A DNA stretch of 51,765 nucleotides from Nitrosomonas sp. JL21 (GTDB lineage: Bacteria > Pseudomonadota > Gammaproteobacteria > Burkholderiales > Nitrosomonadaceae). Made by a program: the position numbers and the translations under genes. The notes under the pieces were generated by a model that saw nothing but the letters and a program-made list of their open reading frames with translations, ran no database searches and was not told where the DNA came from. The DNA is taken from positions 1-51,765 of the forward strand of contig NZ_QRCB01000047.1 in assembly GCF_009833095.1 (NCBI RefSeq). The letters are read 5' to 3'. Every line of letters starts with the position of its first letter. Position 1 is the first letter of the stretch. This document shows positions 10,766 to 19,488 of the stretch, one piece after another.

Positions 10766-10823
10766 TAGCTTAAACATACTAAAATAATTACCTCATTTTT
10801 TAGCTTAAGTGCTCTATACTAAA
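10766..10823 (+). promoter_or_regulatory. Duplicated promoter-like box upstream of the third RTX gene
   Basis: The composite TAGCTTAA + ATACTAAA occurs twice in direct orientation: 10766-10773 with 10776-10783, and 10801-10808 with 10816-10823. The inner spacing is 2 bases in the first and 7 in the second. TATACT at 10815-10820 resembles a sigma-70 -10 box but has no good -35. Transcription towards the RTX gene at 11045 or the short frame at 10847 is plausible but unproven. Confidence 0.3.
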
Positions 10824-10846
10824 GTAAATGCAAATATGAGGCTGCT

Positions 10847-10936
10847 ATGAAGCGCTTCAACATACTTCTCAAAACTATCATGAATACTGTGTCTTTTTCT
10901 ATAGATAAGGTATTCATAGCATTTTATACAAAATAG
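10847..10936 (+). CDS. Possible 29-residue small protein
   Basis: An ATG at 10847 preceded by GAGG at ribosome-binding distance opens a 29-codon frame ending TAG at 10934-10936. The peptide starts MKRFNILLKT and alternates basic and hydrophobic residues (ending FIAFYTK), so it could be amphipathic or membrane-associated. It lies just after the duplicated promoter-like boxes and about 110 bases before the RTX gene. It could be a leader peptide or a chance frame. No family is recognised. Confidence 0.22.
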   Translation: MKRFNILLKTIMNTVSFSIDKVFIAFYTK

Positions 10937-11044
10937 ATATGCTAATTGTTCGTTTAAGAATCAACTGCTTAATAGAGACTTAGACTGAATATGAAAATTA
11001 ATAATGAACATTGCAGCGATAATACTGGGAATTAAGAGAAAAAT

Positions 11045-13957
11045 ATGCCTATTATGGTCGAGCTGAATAGCACCAGTGGAAGTTATACAGAAAATCAAGG
11101 CGATATGATTCTTTTCGCTGCAGCTAACTTTCTTTCTAGCGATGATAGTCTTGTAGATATCGTACAAATTACATTGGGTAGTGCACTTCCGTCTGAGCTT
11201 CTTTTAGCTCCTTCTTTGCCAACACATTACATATCTTCCTATGATTCAATTACTGGTGTACTTACCATCAGTAGTGATACTGGCGATATTTCAGACGTCA
11301 ACTGGCAATCAGTGCTGCGCTCAGTGCTTTATAGCAATTCTTCGGATGATCCGCTTGGAACTCATGAAATCTCGGTTGTCGCATTGGATACGATTGGGCC
11401 GGAAACATCAGCTAGTATTCCAATAACCTATACTCTTACAGTAGTAGCATCCAATGATGCTCCTGTAATTACTGGTGATCTTACTGCAACAATTAGCGAG
11501 GCAAGTGATTATGTGTTTACAGTGGTTGACCTTGACGAGGTCGATCCAGATGATGCTGCTGGGGAATTAATTTATACATTGATATCACAAACGAATGGCG
11601 TTGTTAAGCTTGATGGTTATACGACCTCATCGTTTAGCGCTCAAGATGTAATCGATGGCAAAGTTAGTTTTTCGCATAATGGCTCTGAAACGCTCAGTGC
11701 CGGTTTTGAATTTTCATTATCTGATGGCAGTGAAAATGGTATTCCACCAGCTACAGGTATATTCAATTTTATCGTGACACCCACCAACGACCCACTCACA
11801 GGCGCCGTGACGATAGAAGGAACCGCGCAGGAAAACGCCACGCTCACCGCTATTACCGGCACCATCGCGGACACCGATGGATTGGGCGCATTCAGCTACC
11901 AATGGCTACGCGATAATGTCGCGATAAGCGGTGCGACAAACGGCAGCTATACGCTGAGTACCGCCGATATTGGCGCACAAATCAGCGTCTCGGTCAGTTA
12001 CACCGACGGACAGAGCACACTTGAGAGCCTAACCAGCGATCCGACTGTGGCTGTGACGGGCGCGAATCAAGCTCCAGAGCTTGCAATGCCATTGGTTGAT
12101 CAAGCAGTGCAATATGACACGACTAACTGGAGTTACGATGCCGGTGCGTCTTTTAGCGATGAAGATTCTTTGTTTTTTAGCGCTACGCTCGTGGGTGGGG
12201 GAGCTTTGCCCGCCTGGATTCAAATCAATGAAACGACCGGAATACTAACGGGAACACCTAATTTTAGTAATTATGGAACTTACGCGCTGGAAATAATTGC
12301 CACTGATACTCGCGGACTTTTTGTTGAGGATACTCTAACGCTGACAGTTACTGCGTTTGATACAGGTCAGTTGCTAGTTAATACCAGTGCAAATGACGTT
12401 TTTGCCGGTACAGGAGCAAACGATACCGTTACCTATGCGTATGCGACAGCCCCTGTCACGATCTCTTTAGCGCTGACAGGTTCACAAAATACGGGTGGTG
12501 CTGGACTAGATATATTAAATAATATCGATAACTTGATCGGTAGTAGTTTCGACGATAATTTGGTAGGAAATTCACAAAATAATATTCTCGACGGTGGTAT
12601 TGGCACCGATACTTTAGCAGGTGGATTAGGTAACGATAATTATATCGTCAACCTCGCGAGTGATATCGTTATTGAAAAATTCAATGCGGGCATTGATACA
12701 ATCAAGAATAGCGTCACCTACACTTTACCCAGTCAAGTTGAAAATCTTACTCTAATAGGCACAGCAAATATTAATGGCACAGGCAATACTTTAGCTAATT
12801 TGATCACTGGAAATTCAGCAAACAATACATTGAATGGCGGTGCCGGCGCAGATATTATTATCGGTGGGCTAGGTAATGATATTTACTTTGTTGATAACGC
12901 AAACGATATCATTTCTGAAAGCTTGAATGAGGGAATTGATAAAATTAACAGTGGCATTACTTATACCTTGCCTAATGAAGTTGAGGACCTGACGTTAACG
13001 GGTACCGCACTCATTAATGGTACTGGCAATGGTCTCGCTAACATTTTGTTAGGAAATTCGGCAGCTAATGTGCTTGATGGATTGAGTGGTGCAGATACGC
13101 TAAAAGGCGGAGCTGGTGACGATACTTATATTATTGATAGTGTAGGAGATATCGTTACTGAAAATCTAAATGCCGGTATCGATACGGTTAACAGCAATAT
13201 AACTTTTACCTTGAAAAGCAATATTGAACATTTATTACTAACCGGTACTGCAGCCATTAATGGTACCGGTAATGTTTTGGCCAACACAATCACTGGAAAT
13301 GCAGCAGCGAATTCGCTCAATGGCGCTACGGGAGCAGATACCCTTATCGGTGGATTGGGTGACGATATTTATACGATTGATAATGCGGGCGACATTATTG
13401 TTGAAAATCTCAATGAGGGCATTGATAGAGTCAATAGTAGCGCGAGTTATGTGTTATCAGATAATGTGGAAAATATTACCTTGATTGCGAGCTCAGCAAT
13501 TAATGCTACCGGCAACGGAATAGCTAATACTATAGTTGGAAATTCTGCGTCAAATCAGTTAATTGGAGGAGGAGGAAATGATATTCTCAATGGCGCAGCA
13601 GGTAATAATACGTTAACAGGCGGTACGGGTAAGGATTATTTTCAATTTAAAACGGCGGATCATATTACAGGTGGCCGGATTGATACAATTACCGACTATA
13701 ACGTGTTCGATGACACCATCAAGCTTGAGAATAGTATATTTACGGTGTTTTCCAACATGATTACGCCCGATAAAATACCTGCCGATCAATTTGTAATCGG
13801 TACGCAGGCGCTGGATGGCAATGATTTCATTATCTACAATAGCGCTACAGGTGCAGTGCTATATGATGCCGATGGTAATAGTGCTGGAGCCGCGGTGCAA
13901 TTTGCGACACTGAGTACCGGATTGGCATTGACTAACTGGGATTTTCACGCGATTTAA
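11045..13957 (+). CDS. Cadherin/Ig-like RTX exoprotein with strict 81-residue repeats
   Basis: Predicted type I secreted calcium-binding surface protein of 970 residues without a signal peptide. Residues 1-135 are beta-rich and unrecognised. Then come a cadherin-like domain (about 135-245), an Ig-like segment with QWLRDNVAISGAT (about 250-338) and a putative-Ig/cadherin domain (about 340-438) similar to one in the RTX lipase. A repeat unit containing GGxGADTLxGGLGNDxY, an ENLNEGID segment, an ENLTLTGTAxINGTGN segment and a GN-rich tail begins at residues 515, 596, 677 and 758, and a fifth start lies at 839. The period is exactly 81 residues (243 bases). The C-terminal 95 residues match the other two RTX proteins, but the last eight end TNWDFHAI instead of THADIVVI. 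An upstream GAGAAA supports the ATG at 11045. The ligand is unknown; adhesion or a biofilm role is inferred from domain type only. Confidence 0.85.
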   Translation: MPIMVELNSTSGSYTENQGDMILFAAANFLSSDDSLVDIVQITLGSALPSELLLAPSLPTHYISSYDSITGVLTISSDTGDISDVNWQSVLRSVLYSNSSDDPLGTHEISVVALDTIGPETSASIPITYTLTVVASNDAPVITGDLTATISEASDYVFTVVDLDEVDPDDAAGELIYTLISQTNGVVKLDGYTTSSFSAQDVIDGKVSFSHNGSETLSAGFEFSLSDGSENGIPPATGIFNFIVTPTNDPLTGAVTIEGTAQENATLTAITGTIADTDGLGAFSYQWLRDNVAISGATNGSYTLSTADIGAQISVSVSYTDGQSTLESLTSDPTVAVTGANQAPELAMPLVDQAVQYDTTNWSYDAGASFSDEDSLFFSATLVGGGALPAWIQINETTGILTGTPNFSNYGTYALEIIATDTRGLFVEDTLTLTVTAFDTGQLLVNTSANDVFAGTGANDTVTYAYATAPVTISLALTGSQNTGGAGLDILNNIDNLIGSSFDDNLVGNSQNNILDGGIGTDTLAGGLGNDNYIVNLASDIVIEKFNAGIDTIKNSVTYTLPSQVENLTLIGTANINGTGNTLANLITGNSANNTLNGGAGADIIIGGLGNDIYFVDNANDIISESLNEGIDKINSGITYTLPNEVEDLTLTGTALINGTGNGLANILLGNSAANVLDGLSGADTLKGGAGDDTYIIDSVGDIVTENLNAGIDTVNSNITFTLKSNIEHLLLTGTAAINGTGNVLANTITGNAAANSLNGATGADTLIGGLGDDIYTIDNAGDIIVENLNEGIDRVNSSASYVLSDNVENITLIASSAINATGNGIANTIVGNSASNQLIGGGGNDILNGAAGNNTLTGGTGKDYFQFKTADHITGGRIDTITDYNVFDDTIKLENSIFTVFSNMITPDKIPADQFVIGTQALDGNDFIIYNSATGAVLYDADGNSAGAAVQFATLSTGLALTNWDFHAI

Positions 13958-14028
13958 GTTCAGGCGCTTTAAGAATAGCTATTACGCAATTTTTGTATTT
14001 TCTGCGATCGAGCGACCATCATTAATTT

Positions 14029-14499
14029 TTAGACTTGCTGTAAAGTTGAAACATACTCCAAAACCTCTTGCACGTGCCCTGGAACCTTGACACCCCGCCA
14101 TTCTTTCCTCAGGGTACCCTGAGTATCGATCACAAAAGTACTGCGCTCAATGCCCCGCACTTGCTTACCATACATATTCTTCATTTTCATGACATCAAAT
14201 TGATTGCATACGGTTTCATTAACATCACTCAACAATTCAAACGGAAATTGCATTTTCTGCTTGAAGTCAAGGTGCGATTGAACGCTATCTCGGGAAATTC
14301 CAACGATGATGCAATTCTTTTCGGTGAAGTTATTCCATTGATCGCGAAAATCTTGACCTTCCGTGGTGCAGCCTGGCGTATCGTCCTTGGGATAAAAATA
14401 GATGACTATGTGCTTGCCCAAATGCTGTGCTAACAAAAACTCCTCAGCACCGGTCGAGGGTAAACTAAAATTCTCAACAGGATGATCGATCTTTACCAT
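14029..14499 (-). CDS. bcp: Thioredoxin-dependent peroxiredoxin, BCP/PrxQ family
   Basis: Reduces hydrogen and organic peroxides in the cytoplasm using thioredoxin. The protein has 156 residues, the usual length. The peroxidatic cysteine is Cys44 in DDTPGCTTE. The resolving cysteine that many BCP proteins carry five residues later is absent (the sequence reads GCTTEGQDF). Cys98 in NETVCNQF is a candidate resolving residue, as in some PrxQ proteins, and Cys63 is also present. The gene starts 12 bases after ccmI ends on the same strand and is probably cotranscribed with the ccm operon, which would pair peroxide defence with cytochrome assembly. Family assignment is firm; the catalytic subtype (1-Cys or atypical 2-Cys) is inferred. 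Confidence 0.93.
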   Translation of the reverse strand: MVKIDHPVENFSLPSTGAEEFLLAQHLGKHIVIYFYPKDDTPGCTTEGQDFRDQWNNFTEKNCIIVGISRDSVQSHLDFKQKMQFPFELLSDVNETVCNQFDVMKMKNMYGKQVRGIERSTFVIDTQGTLRKEWRGVKVPGHVQEVLEYVSTLQQV

Positions 14500-14511
14500 G
14501 ATTCGTCCTCG

Positions 14512-15834
14512 TTAGGGAATTTGCTTATCAATGACAATCGAGATGTCATTGTGACCAAGTTTGACAGGTTCACTGAACCCTTGGAGATCGCCGCTCGCAG
14601 GCACAGCCTGGCCTGATTTGGATATCCTTGCTTCTATCACAACTTCCGGGAAACTCGACATTTTCATTGTCGGTGTCATTGCCATATCATCTGTCAATGT
14701 AAATGATGCAGGCAAATCGCTAACCTTCAGTCGTAAAATGGCCAATGGCATTTTGGGCCCCGATTTAGCGCGCGCGTAAATGAATAAAGTATCACTTGAG
14801 GCAGCTTTGGAGGACAGTTCGGGTTTGATGGCAACCCGCCCCGAAACCGATGTAGAGTTCCCCGTAGGGGTGTCAGTATCATTTTTGACGGGTTGGATAT
14901 TCGTCTCCACCGGTTCAGGCGCCGCAACGGGTTGCTCAGACGTTTTCCCTGTTCCATTGGAAGCAAGCAGCTTAGCTTCAGCAATGCTGTCTTTGATGGA
15001 TTTAACCAATGGCGTATCCGGTGGAATGCTCGCCAATAATTTCTCCCAATGTGCTGAAGCTTGAGTGTAGTGTCCTTGTTCAAATTCCGCATGACCCGCA
15101 AGCGCTAAGGCAGGGGGAAATTGTGGATCAATCGTTAAGGCTTGATATAACAATTCCGTGGGTTTACCCGCCAACGTGCCATTATTTTTCATGGCCAAGA
15201 CACGTGCGTATTCACTCAGAATCTGTGGATTATCGGGTACCAATTCAACTATTTTTGCGTACGTATTAGTAGCTTCGGTATATCGTTCCATGCTGCTATA
15301 AGTACGCCCAAGCATGACCCAACCTTCAATATCGCCAGGATTAGCGCTGAGTCTTGAAATGAGGCCTTCCAGGGCGGCAGAAAGATTCTCGTGCCCTTGG
15401 GGATTTTCACCACTGTTACTTTGCTTCATCTGTGTTGCACTGGCAAGTTGCGCTTGCGGTAACAGTCCTCTGGTTTCTCCCACCATAAGATATAGGGAAA
15501 CTGCTGCCAGCGGCAATATCAAGGCGATAAGAACCGATATCGCAATATTATGAATTCTTTTGGTTTTACCAATCGAAAACGTTTCTCCATCAGGAATATC
15601 CTGCAACATGCGTTGCTGGAGTTCTTGCTTACTTTTGTCATACTGCTCCTGAGTCAGGATATCATTGCGCAAGTCATTTTCAAGTTCAGCCAATTGATCA
15701 CGGTACACCGTGATATTGACCGCATCATGTTCCAGATTTGCTTGTTGTATATCCCTGCTTCGCATCAAGGTCGGGATGATGAACAGCAGCGCTGTGACTA
15801 TAAAAATACCAGAAATAACCCAAAATGACGTCAT
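14512..15834 (-). CDS. ccmI: Cytochrome c biogenesis protein CcmI (CycH)
   Basis: Holds apocytochrome c for haem ligation at the periplasmic face of the inner membrane, working with CcmF and CcmH. The protein has 440 residues. A first membrane segment lies at about 3-24, a cytoplasmic coiled region with YRDQLAELENDL follows, and a second membrane segment lies near 95-117. A periplasmic TPR region follows (about 150-290; motifs GWVMLGRTYSSMERYTEA and ALAGHAEFEQGHYTQA). The C-terminal beta-rich tail (about 330-440), after a Pro/Thr-rich linker, is the CycH-type extension. The start ATG overlaps the ccmH stop by four bases, indicating translational coupling. Confidence 0.92.
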   Translation of the reverse strand: MTSFWVISGIFIVTALLFIIPTLMRSRDIQQANLEHDAVNITVYRDQLAELENDLRNDILTQEQYDKSKQELQQRMLQDIPDGETFSIGKTKRIHNIAISVLIALILPLAAVSLYLMVGETRGLLPQAQLASATQMKQSNSGENPQGHENLSAALEGLISRLSANPGDIEGWVMLGRTYSSMERYTEATNTYAKIVELVPDNPQILSEYARVLAMKNNGTLAGKPTELLYQALTIDPQFPPALALAGHAEFEQGHYTQASAHWEKLLASIPPDTPLVKSIKDSIAEAKLLASNGTGKTSEQPVAAPEPVETNIQPVKNDTDTPTGNSTSVSGRVAIKPELSSKAASSDTLFIYARAKSGPKMPLAILRLKVSDLPASFTLTDDMAMTPTMKMSSFPEVVIEARISKSGQAVPASGDLQGFSEPVKLGHNDISIVIDKQIP

Positions 15835-16352
15835 ACCTTCTTACCTTTTTTTTCATCCAATAGTGCTTCAGCTTTCTTAAGCTGATCTTCCGATAAGGGA
15901 ACGTCCTCAATCTGCTGACGCCGGCGCTTCAGATACACGATCAGCGCACCAAACCCTATCAAGAACAATGCAACGGGACCAAACCACAAAAGAACAGTAG
16001 TGGGTTTGATGGGGGGATTATAGAGAACGAAATCGCCGTAGCGGTCGACTAGGAATTGAACGATCTCGGGATCACTCTTGTTTGCTTTGATCTGCTCACG
16101 AATTTCACGCCGTATATCGTTTGAAAAATCAGCCCGTGAATCAGCAATGGATTCATTCTGGCATACCAGGCAGCGCAGATCCATCGTCAATGCAAGCATT
16201 CGTTTTTCAACTTCCGGATCCTCAGCTACAGGAATGGCTTCTTTCGACAACGCTAATGAGGGGATGATGACCAACAAGAACAACATACAGCAAATGATTC
16301 TATTTAACTTCAAAGTCATCAAGTAATTAGAAAGCGCATAATTTTTAATCAT
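15831..16352 (-). CDS. ccmH: Cytochrome c maturation thiol oxidoreductase CcmH
   Basis: Reduces the CXXCH cysteines of apocytochrome c for haem attachment. From the ATG at 16352 the protein has 173 residues. A hydrophobic signal segment (about 18-36) precedes the family motif LRCLVCQN with Cys61 and Cys64, and a C-terminal membrane anchor (TTVLLWFGPVALFLIGFGALIVYL) lies near 118-141. The frame is also open to a TTG at 16370 that overlaps the ccmG stop, and an ATG at 16319 directly before the signal peptide is a third option. The exact start is therefore uncertain. It is followed without a gap by ccmI. Confidence 0.92.
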   Translation of the reverse strand: MIKNYALSNYLMTLKLNRIICCMLFLLVIIPSLALSKEAIPVAEDPEVEKRMLALTMDLRCLVCQNESIADSRADFSNDIRREIREQIKANKSDPEIVQFLVDRYGDFVLYNPPIKPTTVLLWFGPVALFLIGFGALIVYLKRRRQQIEDVPLSEDQLKKAEALLDEKKGKKV

Positions 16353-16366
16353 ATGAAATCCATGCC

Positions 16367-16897
16367 TCAAGCCTGTTTTTGTAGTTCGAGAATGAGCGGA
16401 AGGATTGTTTTCTGCAGCGAATCAACCGTTACCGGACCGATCTGTTTGTGTCTAATAATTCCCTTTTTATCGATCACGTAGGTCTCAGGGACACCATAAA
16501 CGCCGTAGTCAATGCCTACTTTGCCATCCGAATCAACGATGCTGATCGCATAAGGATCACCATACCGCTTCAACCATTGGATGGCAGTGGTGCGCTCATC
16601 CTTATAATTCAGACCGTAGATGGGCACCACCCCGGAATTGGCTAACTGAACCAGCAACGGATGCTCATCACGGCAAGCCACACACCAGGAAGCCCACACA
16701 TTCAATAACCAGACCTTGCCCAAATTATCACCGGAAGCCATCATCTTGGCGGGGTCGTGCAACTGAGTCAACTCAAATACCGGCGCCGGTTTATCAATAA
16801 GCGGCGATGGCACTTGTCGAGGATTCAACGTCAGCCCTACTAACAAAAACGCCGCCAGTATCATAAAACCAATGAGGGGAAGCAAATATCGCATCAT
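16367..16897 (-). CDS. ccmG: Thiol:disulfide interchange protein CcmG (DsbE)
   Basis: Periplasm-facing, membrane-anchored thioredoxin-like protein that passes reducing equivalents to CcmH or apocytochrome c. The protein has 176 residues. The N-terminal anchor covers about 3-24. The active site is WCVAC, with Cys72 and Cys75 after LLNVWAS. The acidic GVYGVPETYVID segment with its cis-proline is typical of CcmG. The start overlaps the ccmF stop by four bases, and the gene sits in the usual order F-G-H. Confidence 0.94.
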   Translation of the reverse strand: MMRYLLPLIGFMILAAFLLVGLTLNPRQVPSPLIDKPAPVFELTQLHDPAKMMASGDNLGKVWLLNVWASWCVACRDEHPLLVQLANSGVVPIYGLNYKDERTTAIQWLKRYGDPYAISIVDSDGKVGIDYGVYGVPETYVIDKKGIIRHKQIGPVTVDSLQKTILPLILELQKQA

Positions 16898-18954
16898 ACT
16901 TTTCTAGTCTCCGGCGACAGAACAGAATGACTGATGGATGAAGTTACTGTGCCAGCCACTGGAATTTCGTCATTGGAGCTCTTCGTTTCGGCGAGCTTGG
17001 TCACAGTTACGTTCGTTTTGCTCACTTTGAGTCGATAACGACGATCTGTCACAGAAAGTATCCCGCCAATCGCCATCAATAAGCATCCTAACCAAATCCA
17101 ATCAACGAAAGGTTTATGATACGCACGAACAACCCAAGCGTTATTGGCCAATGGCTCACCCAGCGCGATATAGAGATCACGGAATAGACCGGTATCAATG
17201 GCTGCTTCAGTCATCGCCATACCGGATGCATTATAGGTGCGTTTCTCTGGATGCAGCGTGCGGACGATCTTATCGTCATGAATGACGGTGATATCGCCAC
17301 GAACTGCTTTATAGTTGGGACCGACGACATCGCTTGTTCCATCAAATTGAAATGTATAGCCACCCACGGTCACTTTGCTGCCGATATCCATGCGCACATC
17401 TTTTTCAGTTTCATAGCCATTCACCAGAGTTACACCGATGATGAACACCGCCACCCCGATATGCGCGCAATGCATGCCGTAATAACTACGAGACTGCCTC
17501 GCCAATTTCGTGAAAATATTTCCTTCTCCACTATTACTGAGGCGATGCTTCAAATTAACCACCGCGCACAGCACGACCCAGAATGCCAACAACAAACCAA
17601 AACTCACCAGTGGCTTCCATTCCCCCATGAAATAAGGAGTAACCAAAGCAGAAATGACGCTGACGGCAAATGCCCAACGCAAACGCACCGCCAATGCTGG
17701 CAAGCTCATCTGTTTCCACCGTGCAATCGGACCAATGCCAATCAAGAAAATGGCCGGCGTCATCATCGGCACAAATACGGCTTCAAAATAGGGAGGGCCT
17801 ACCGATAGTTTGCCTAGACCGAGCGCATCAATGATTAGAGGATATAACGTGCCAAGCAGTACGCTGCCTGCCGCCACCAATAATAAGATGTTGTTTGCAA
17901 GTAACAGAGACTCCCGCGAAAGAAGATCAAATTTCCCCCCCAGTCCAACTTTAGGAGCACGCCAAGCAAACAAAATTAAAGAAGCGCTAATGACAACCAC
18001 GAGAAAAACAAGAATAAATACGCCACGGGCCGGATCTGTTGCAAACGCATGCACAGAGGTTAATACACCCGATCGCACCAAGAAGGTTCCCAACAAGCTC
18101 AACGCAAAGGTGCAAATCGCCAGCAAAACTGTCCAGCTCTTGAAACTGCCGCGTTTCTCGGTCACTGCCAGAGAATGCACCAAGGCAGTTCCCACTAACC
18201 ACGGCATAAATGACGCATTTTCCACTGGATCCCAAAACCACCAGCCTCCCCAGCCCAGCTCATAATAGGCCCACCAGCTTCCCAGCATGATTCCACACGT
18301 CAGAAATACCCAAGCTACGATGGTCCAGGGGCGCGACCAGCGAGCCCATGTGGCGTCTAGCCTTCCACTCAACAGGGCGGCAATCGCAAACGCAAAGGCT
18401 ACCGAGAAACCCACATAACCCATATACAGCATGGGCGGATGTATCACCATGCCTGCGTCTTGCAATAATGGATTTAAATCACTGCCTTCCATCGCTGCGG
18501 GTAATAAGCGATCGAACGGATTCGACGTGAAGAGCATGAACAGAAGAAAACCTACGCTCACTAGGCCCAGAATGCCGAGTACCCTCGCGACGATGTCATC
18601 GGGTAATTGCTTACTGAACACGCTGACAGCAACTGACCAGCTCGCCAACATCAACACCCATAGCAATAAAGAGCCTTCATGCGAACCCCAGGTGGCCGCT
18701 AATCTATAATGAAACGGTAATTCAGTATTAGAATTCCTTGCGACATTCTCTACCGAAAAATCACTGCTGACGAATGAATACCCTAGACACAAAAAGGCAA
18801 TCAACACAAACACAAATTGTCCTTGAACCACAGGTCTGGCCAATGCGATCCAGGAAGGAATGCCGCGCGTAGCGCCTATAATCGGAAGCGTCCCTTGCGT
18901 AATCGCCAGCAGCAAAGCAAGGATGAGAGAAAAGTTACCAATTTCTGGAATCAT
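16894..18954 (-). CDS. ccmF: Haem lyase subunit CcmF
   Basis: Integral membrane haem lyase that ligates haem from holo-CcmE to apocytochrome c with CcmH and CcmI. The protein has 686 residues, a typical length. Many membrane segments are visible. WGSHEGSLLLWVL lies near residues 90-102, and the tryptophan-rich WWD motif YELGWGGWWFWDPVENASF near 229-247. Conserved histidines around the periplasmic loops coordinate haem in the family. A long soluble periplasmic domain lies near 505-610 and is followed by a last membrane segment. The C-terminal tail after about residue 640 is Thr/Ser-rich and poorly conserved. It is separated from ccmE by 84 bases, the only clear gap between ccmC and ccmI. Confidence 0.95.
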   Translation of the reverse strand: MIPEIGNFSLILALLLAITQGTLPIIGATRGIPSWIALARPVVQGQFVFVLIAFLCLGYSFVSSDFSVENVARNSNTELPFHYRLAATWGSHEGSLLLWVLMLASWSVAVSVFSKQLPDDIVARVLGILGLVSVGFLLFMLFTSNPFDRLLPAAMEGSDLNPLLQDAGMVIHPPMLYMGYVGFSVAFAFAIAALLSGRLDATWARWSRPWTIVAWVFLTCGIMLGSWWAYYELGWGGWWFWDPVENASFMPWLVGTALVHSLAVTEKRGSFKSWTVLLAICTFALSLLGTFLVRSGVLTSVHAFATDPARGVFILVFLVVVISASLILFAWRAPKVGLGGKFDLLSRESLLLANNILLLVAAGSVLLGTLYPLIIDALGLGKLSVGPPYFEAVFVPMMTPAIFLIGIGPIARWKQMSLPALAVRLRWAFAVSVISALVTPYFMGEWKPLVSFGLLLAFWVVLCAVVNLKHRLSNSGEGNIFTKLARQSRSYYGMHCAHIGVAVFIIGVTLVNGYETEKDVRMDIGSKVTVGGYTFQFDGTSDVVGPNYKAVRGDITVIHDDKIVRTLHPEKRTYNASGMAMTEAAIDTGLFRDLYIALGEPLANNAWVVRAYHKPFVDWIWLGCLLMAIGGILSVTDRRYRLKVSKTNVTVTKLAETKSSNDEIPVAGTVTSSISHSVLSPETRKV

Positions 18955-19038
18955 GATTTATACACTATAAGTTAATGATTTTATGATAGACAACAAACCT
19001 GACGAATCAAAGGAGTATGTTCTAAGAATATGAATGCA

Positions 19039-19488
19039 TTATTGAATAAGTGAAGCTTTTTGTGCTTTGGCTGCTTGTTCCAAAGCCTCTGCTGCTTCTG
19101 GAGGCATATAGTTTTCATCGTGCTTGGCAAGGACTTCGTCGGCCTGGAATATGCCATTGGCTGATATTTTTCCTTGAGCGACGATGCCTTTACCTTCTCT
19201 GAATAAATCGGGAAGGATACCGGTATACATGACCGGAATGGTTTCGACTGTATCAGTCACTGAAAAGCGAACGGTGGTGCTGCCTTCTTCACGTTGTACA
19301 CTGCCTTCTGTAACCAAGCCGCCGATTCGAAAGCTTTTTCCAATGGGTGCTTCTTTAGCAACAACTTGGGATGGACTGAAGAAAAAAACCAGATTACTTT
19401 GAAACGCGTTTAATACCAAAACCGAAGCTACACCCAATGCCGTAACTGCTGAAGCAATGATTACAAGTTTCTTATGACGTGGTTTCAT
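19039..19488 (-). CDS. ccmE: Haem chaperone CcmE
   Basis: Binds haem covalently in the periplasm and shuttles it to CcmF. The protein has 149 residues. The N-terminal anchor (about 8-27) is followed by an OB-fold domain with [12 protein letters not shown] and VRFSVTD. The haem-binding histidine is His123 in [12 protein letters not shown], with the conserved Tyr127. The acidic and alanine-rich C-terminal tail is flexible in the family. The start lies 17 bases inside the end of ccmD, indicating tight coupling. Confidence 0.95.
   Translation of the reverse strand: MKPRHKKLVIIASAVTALGVASVLVLNAFQSNLVFFFSPSQVVAKEAPIGKSFRIGGLVTEGSVQREEGSTTVRFSVTDTVETIPVMYTGILPDLFREGKGIVAQGKISANGIFQADEVLAKHDENYMPPEAAEALEQAAKAQKASLIQ

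Larger units (their letters stand above)
9945..11044. other. 1.1 kb spacer between divergent RTX genes, rich in inverted repeats, no convincing large gene
   Basis: No protein gene of normal size is supported here. A 62-codon frame starting GTG at 10199 has no ribosome binding site or recognisable content. The spacer should hold promoters for both RTX genes. It contains a TCATGC-GAT-GCATGA palindrome at 10048-10062, a long hairpin at 10410-10445, consecutive stems at 10512-10590, a 9-bp inverted repeat at 10661-10706, duplicated promoter-like boxes at 10766-10823 and one short frame at 10847. These are listed separately. Confidence 0.6.

Noticed and set aside
2..13957. RTX cluster as a toxin operon with its own exporter
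   Set aside because: No acyltransferase, ABC exporter, membrane fusion or TolC gene is present, and the three genes are not in one orientation.
17251..17808. 185-codon + strand frame opposite ccmF
   Set aside because: Overlaps a firmly identified gene on the other strand and has a His/Gln-rich antisense composition.
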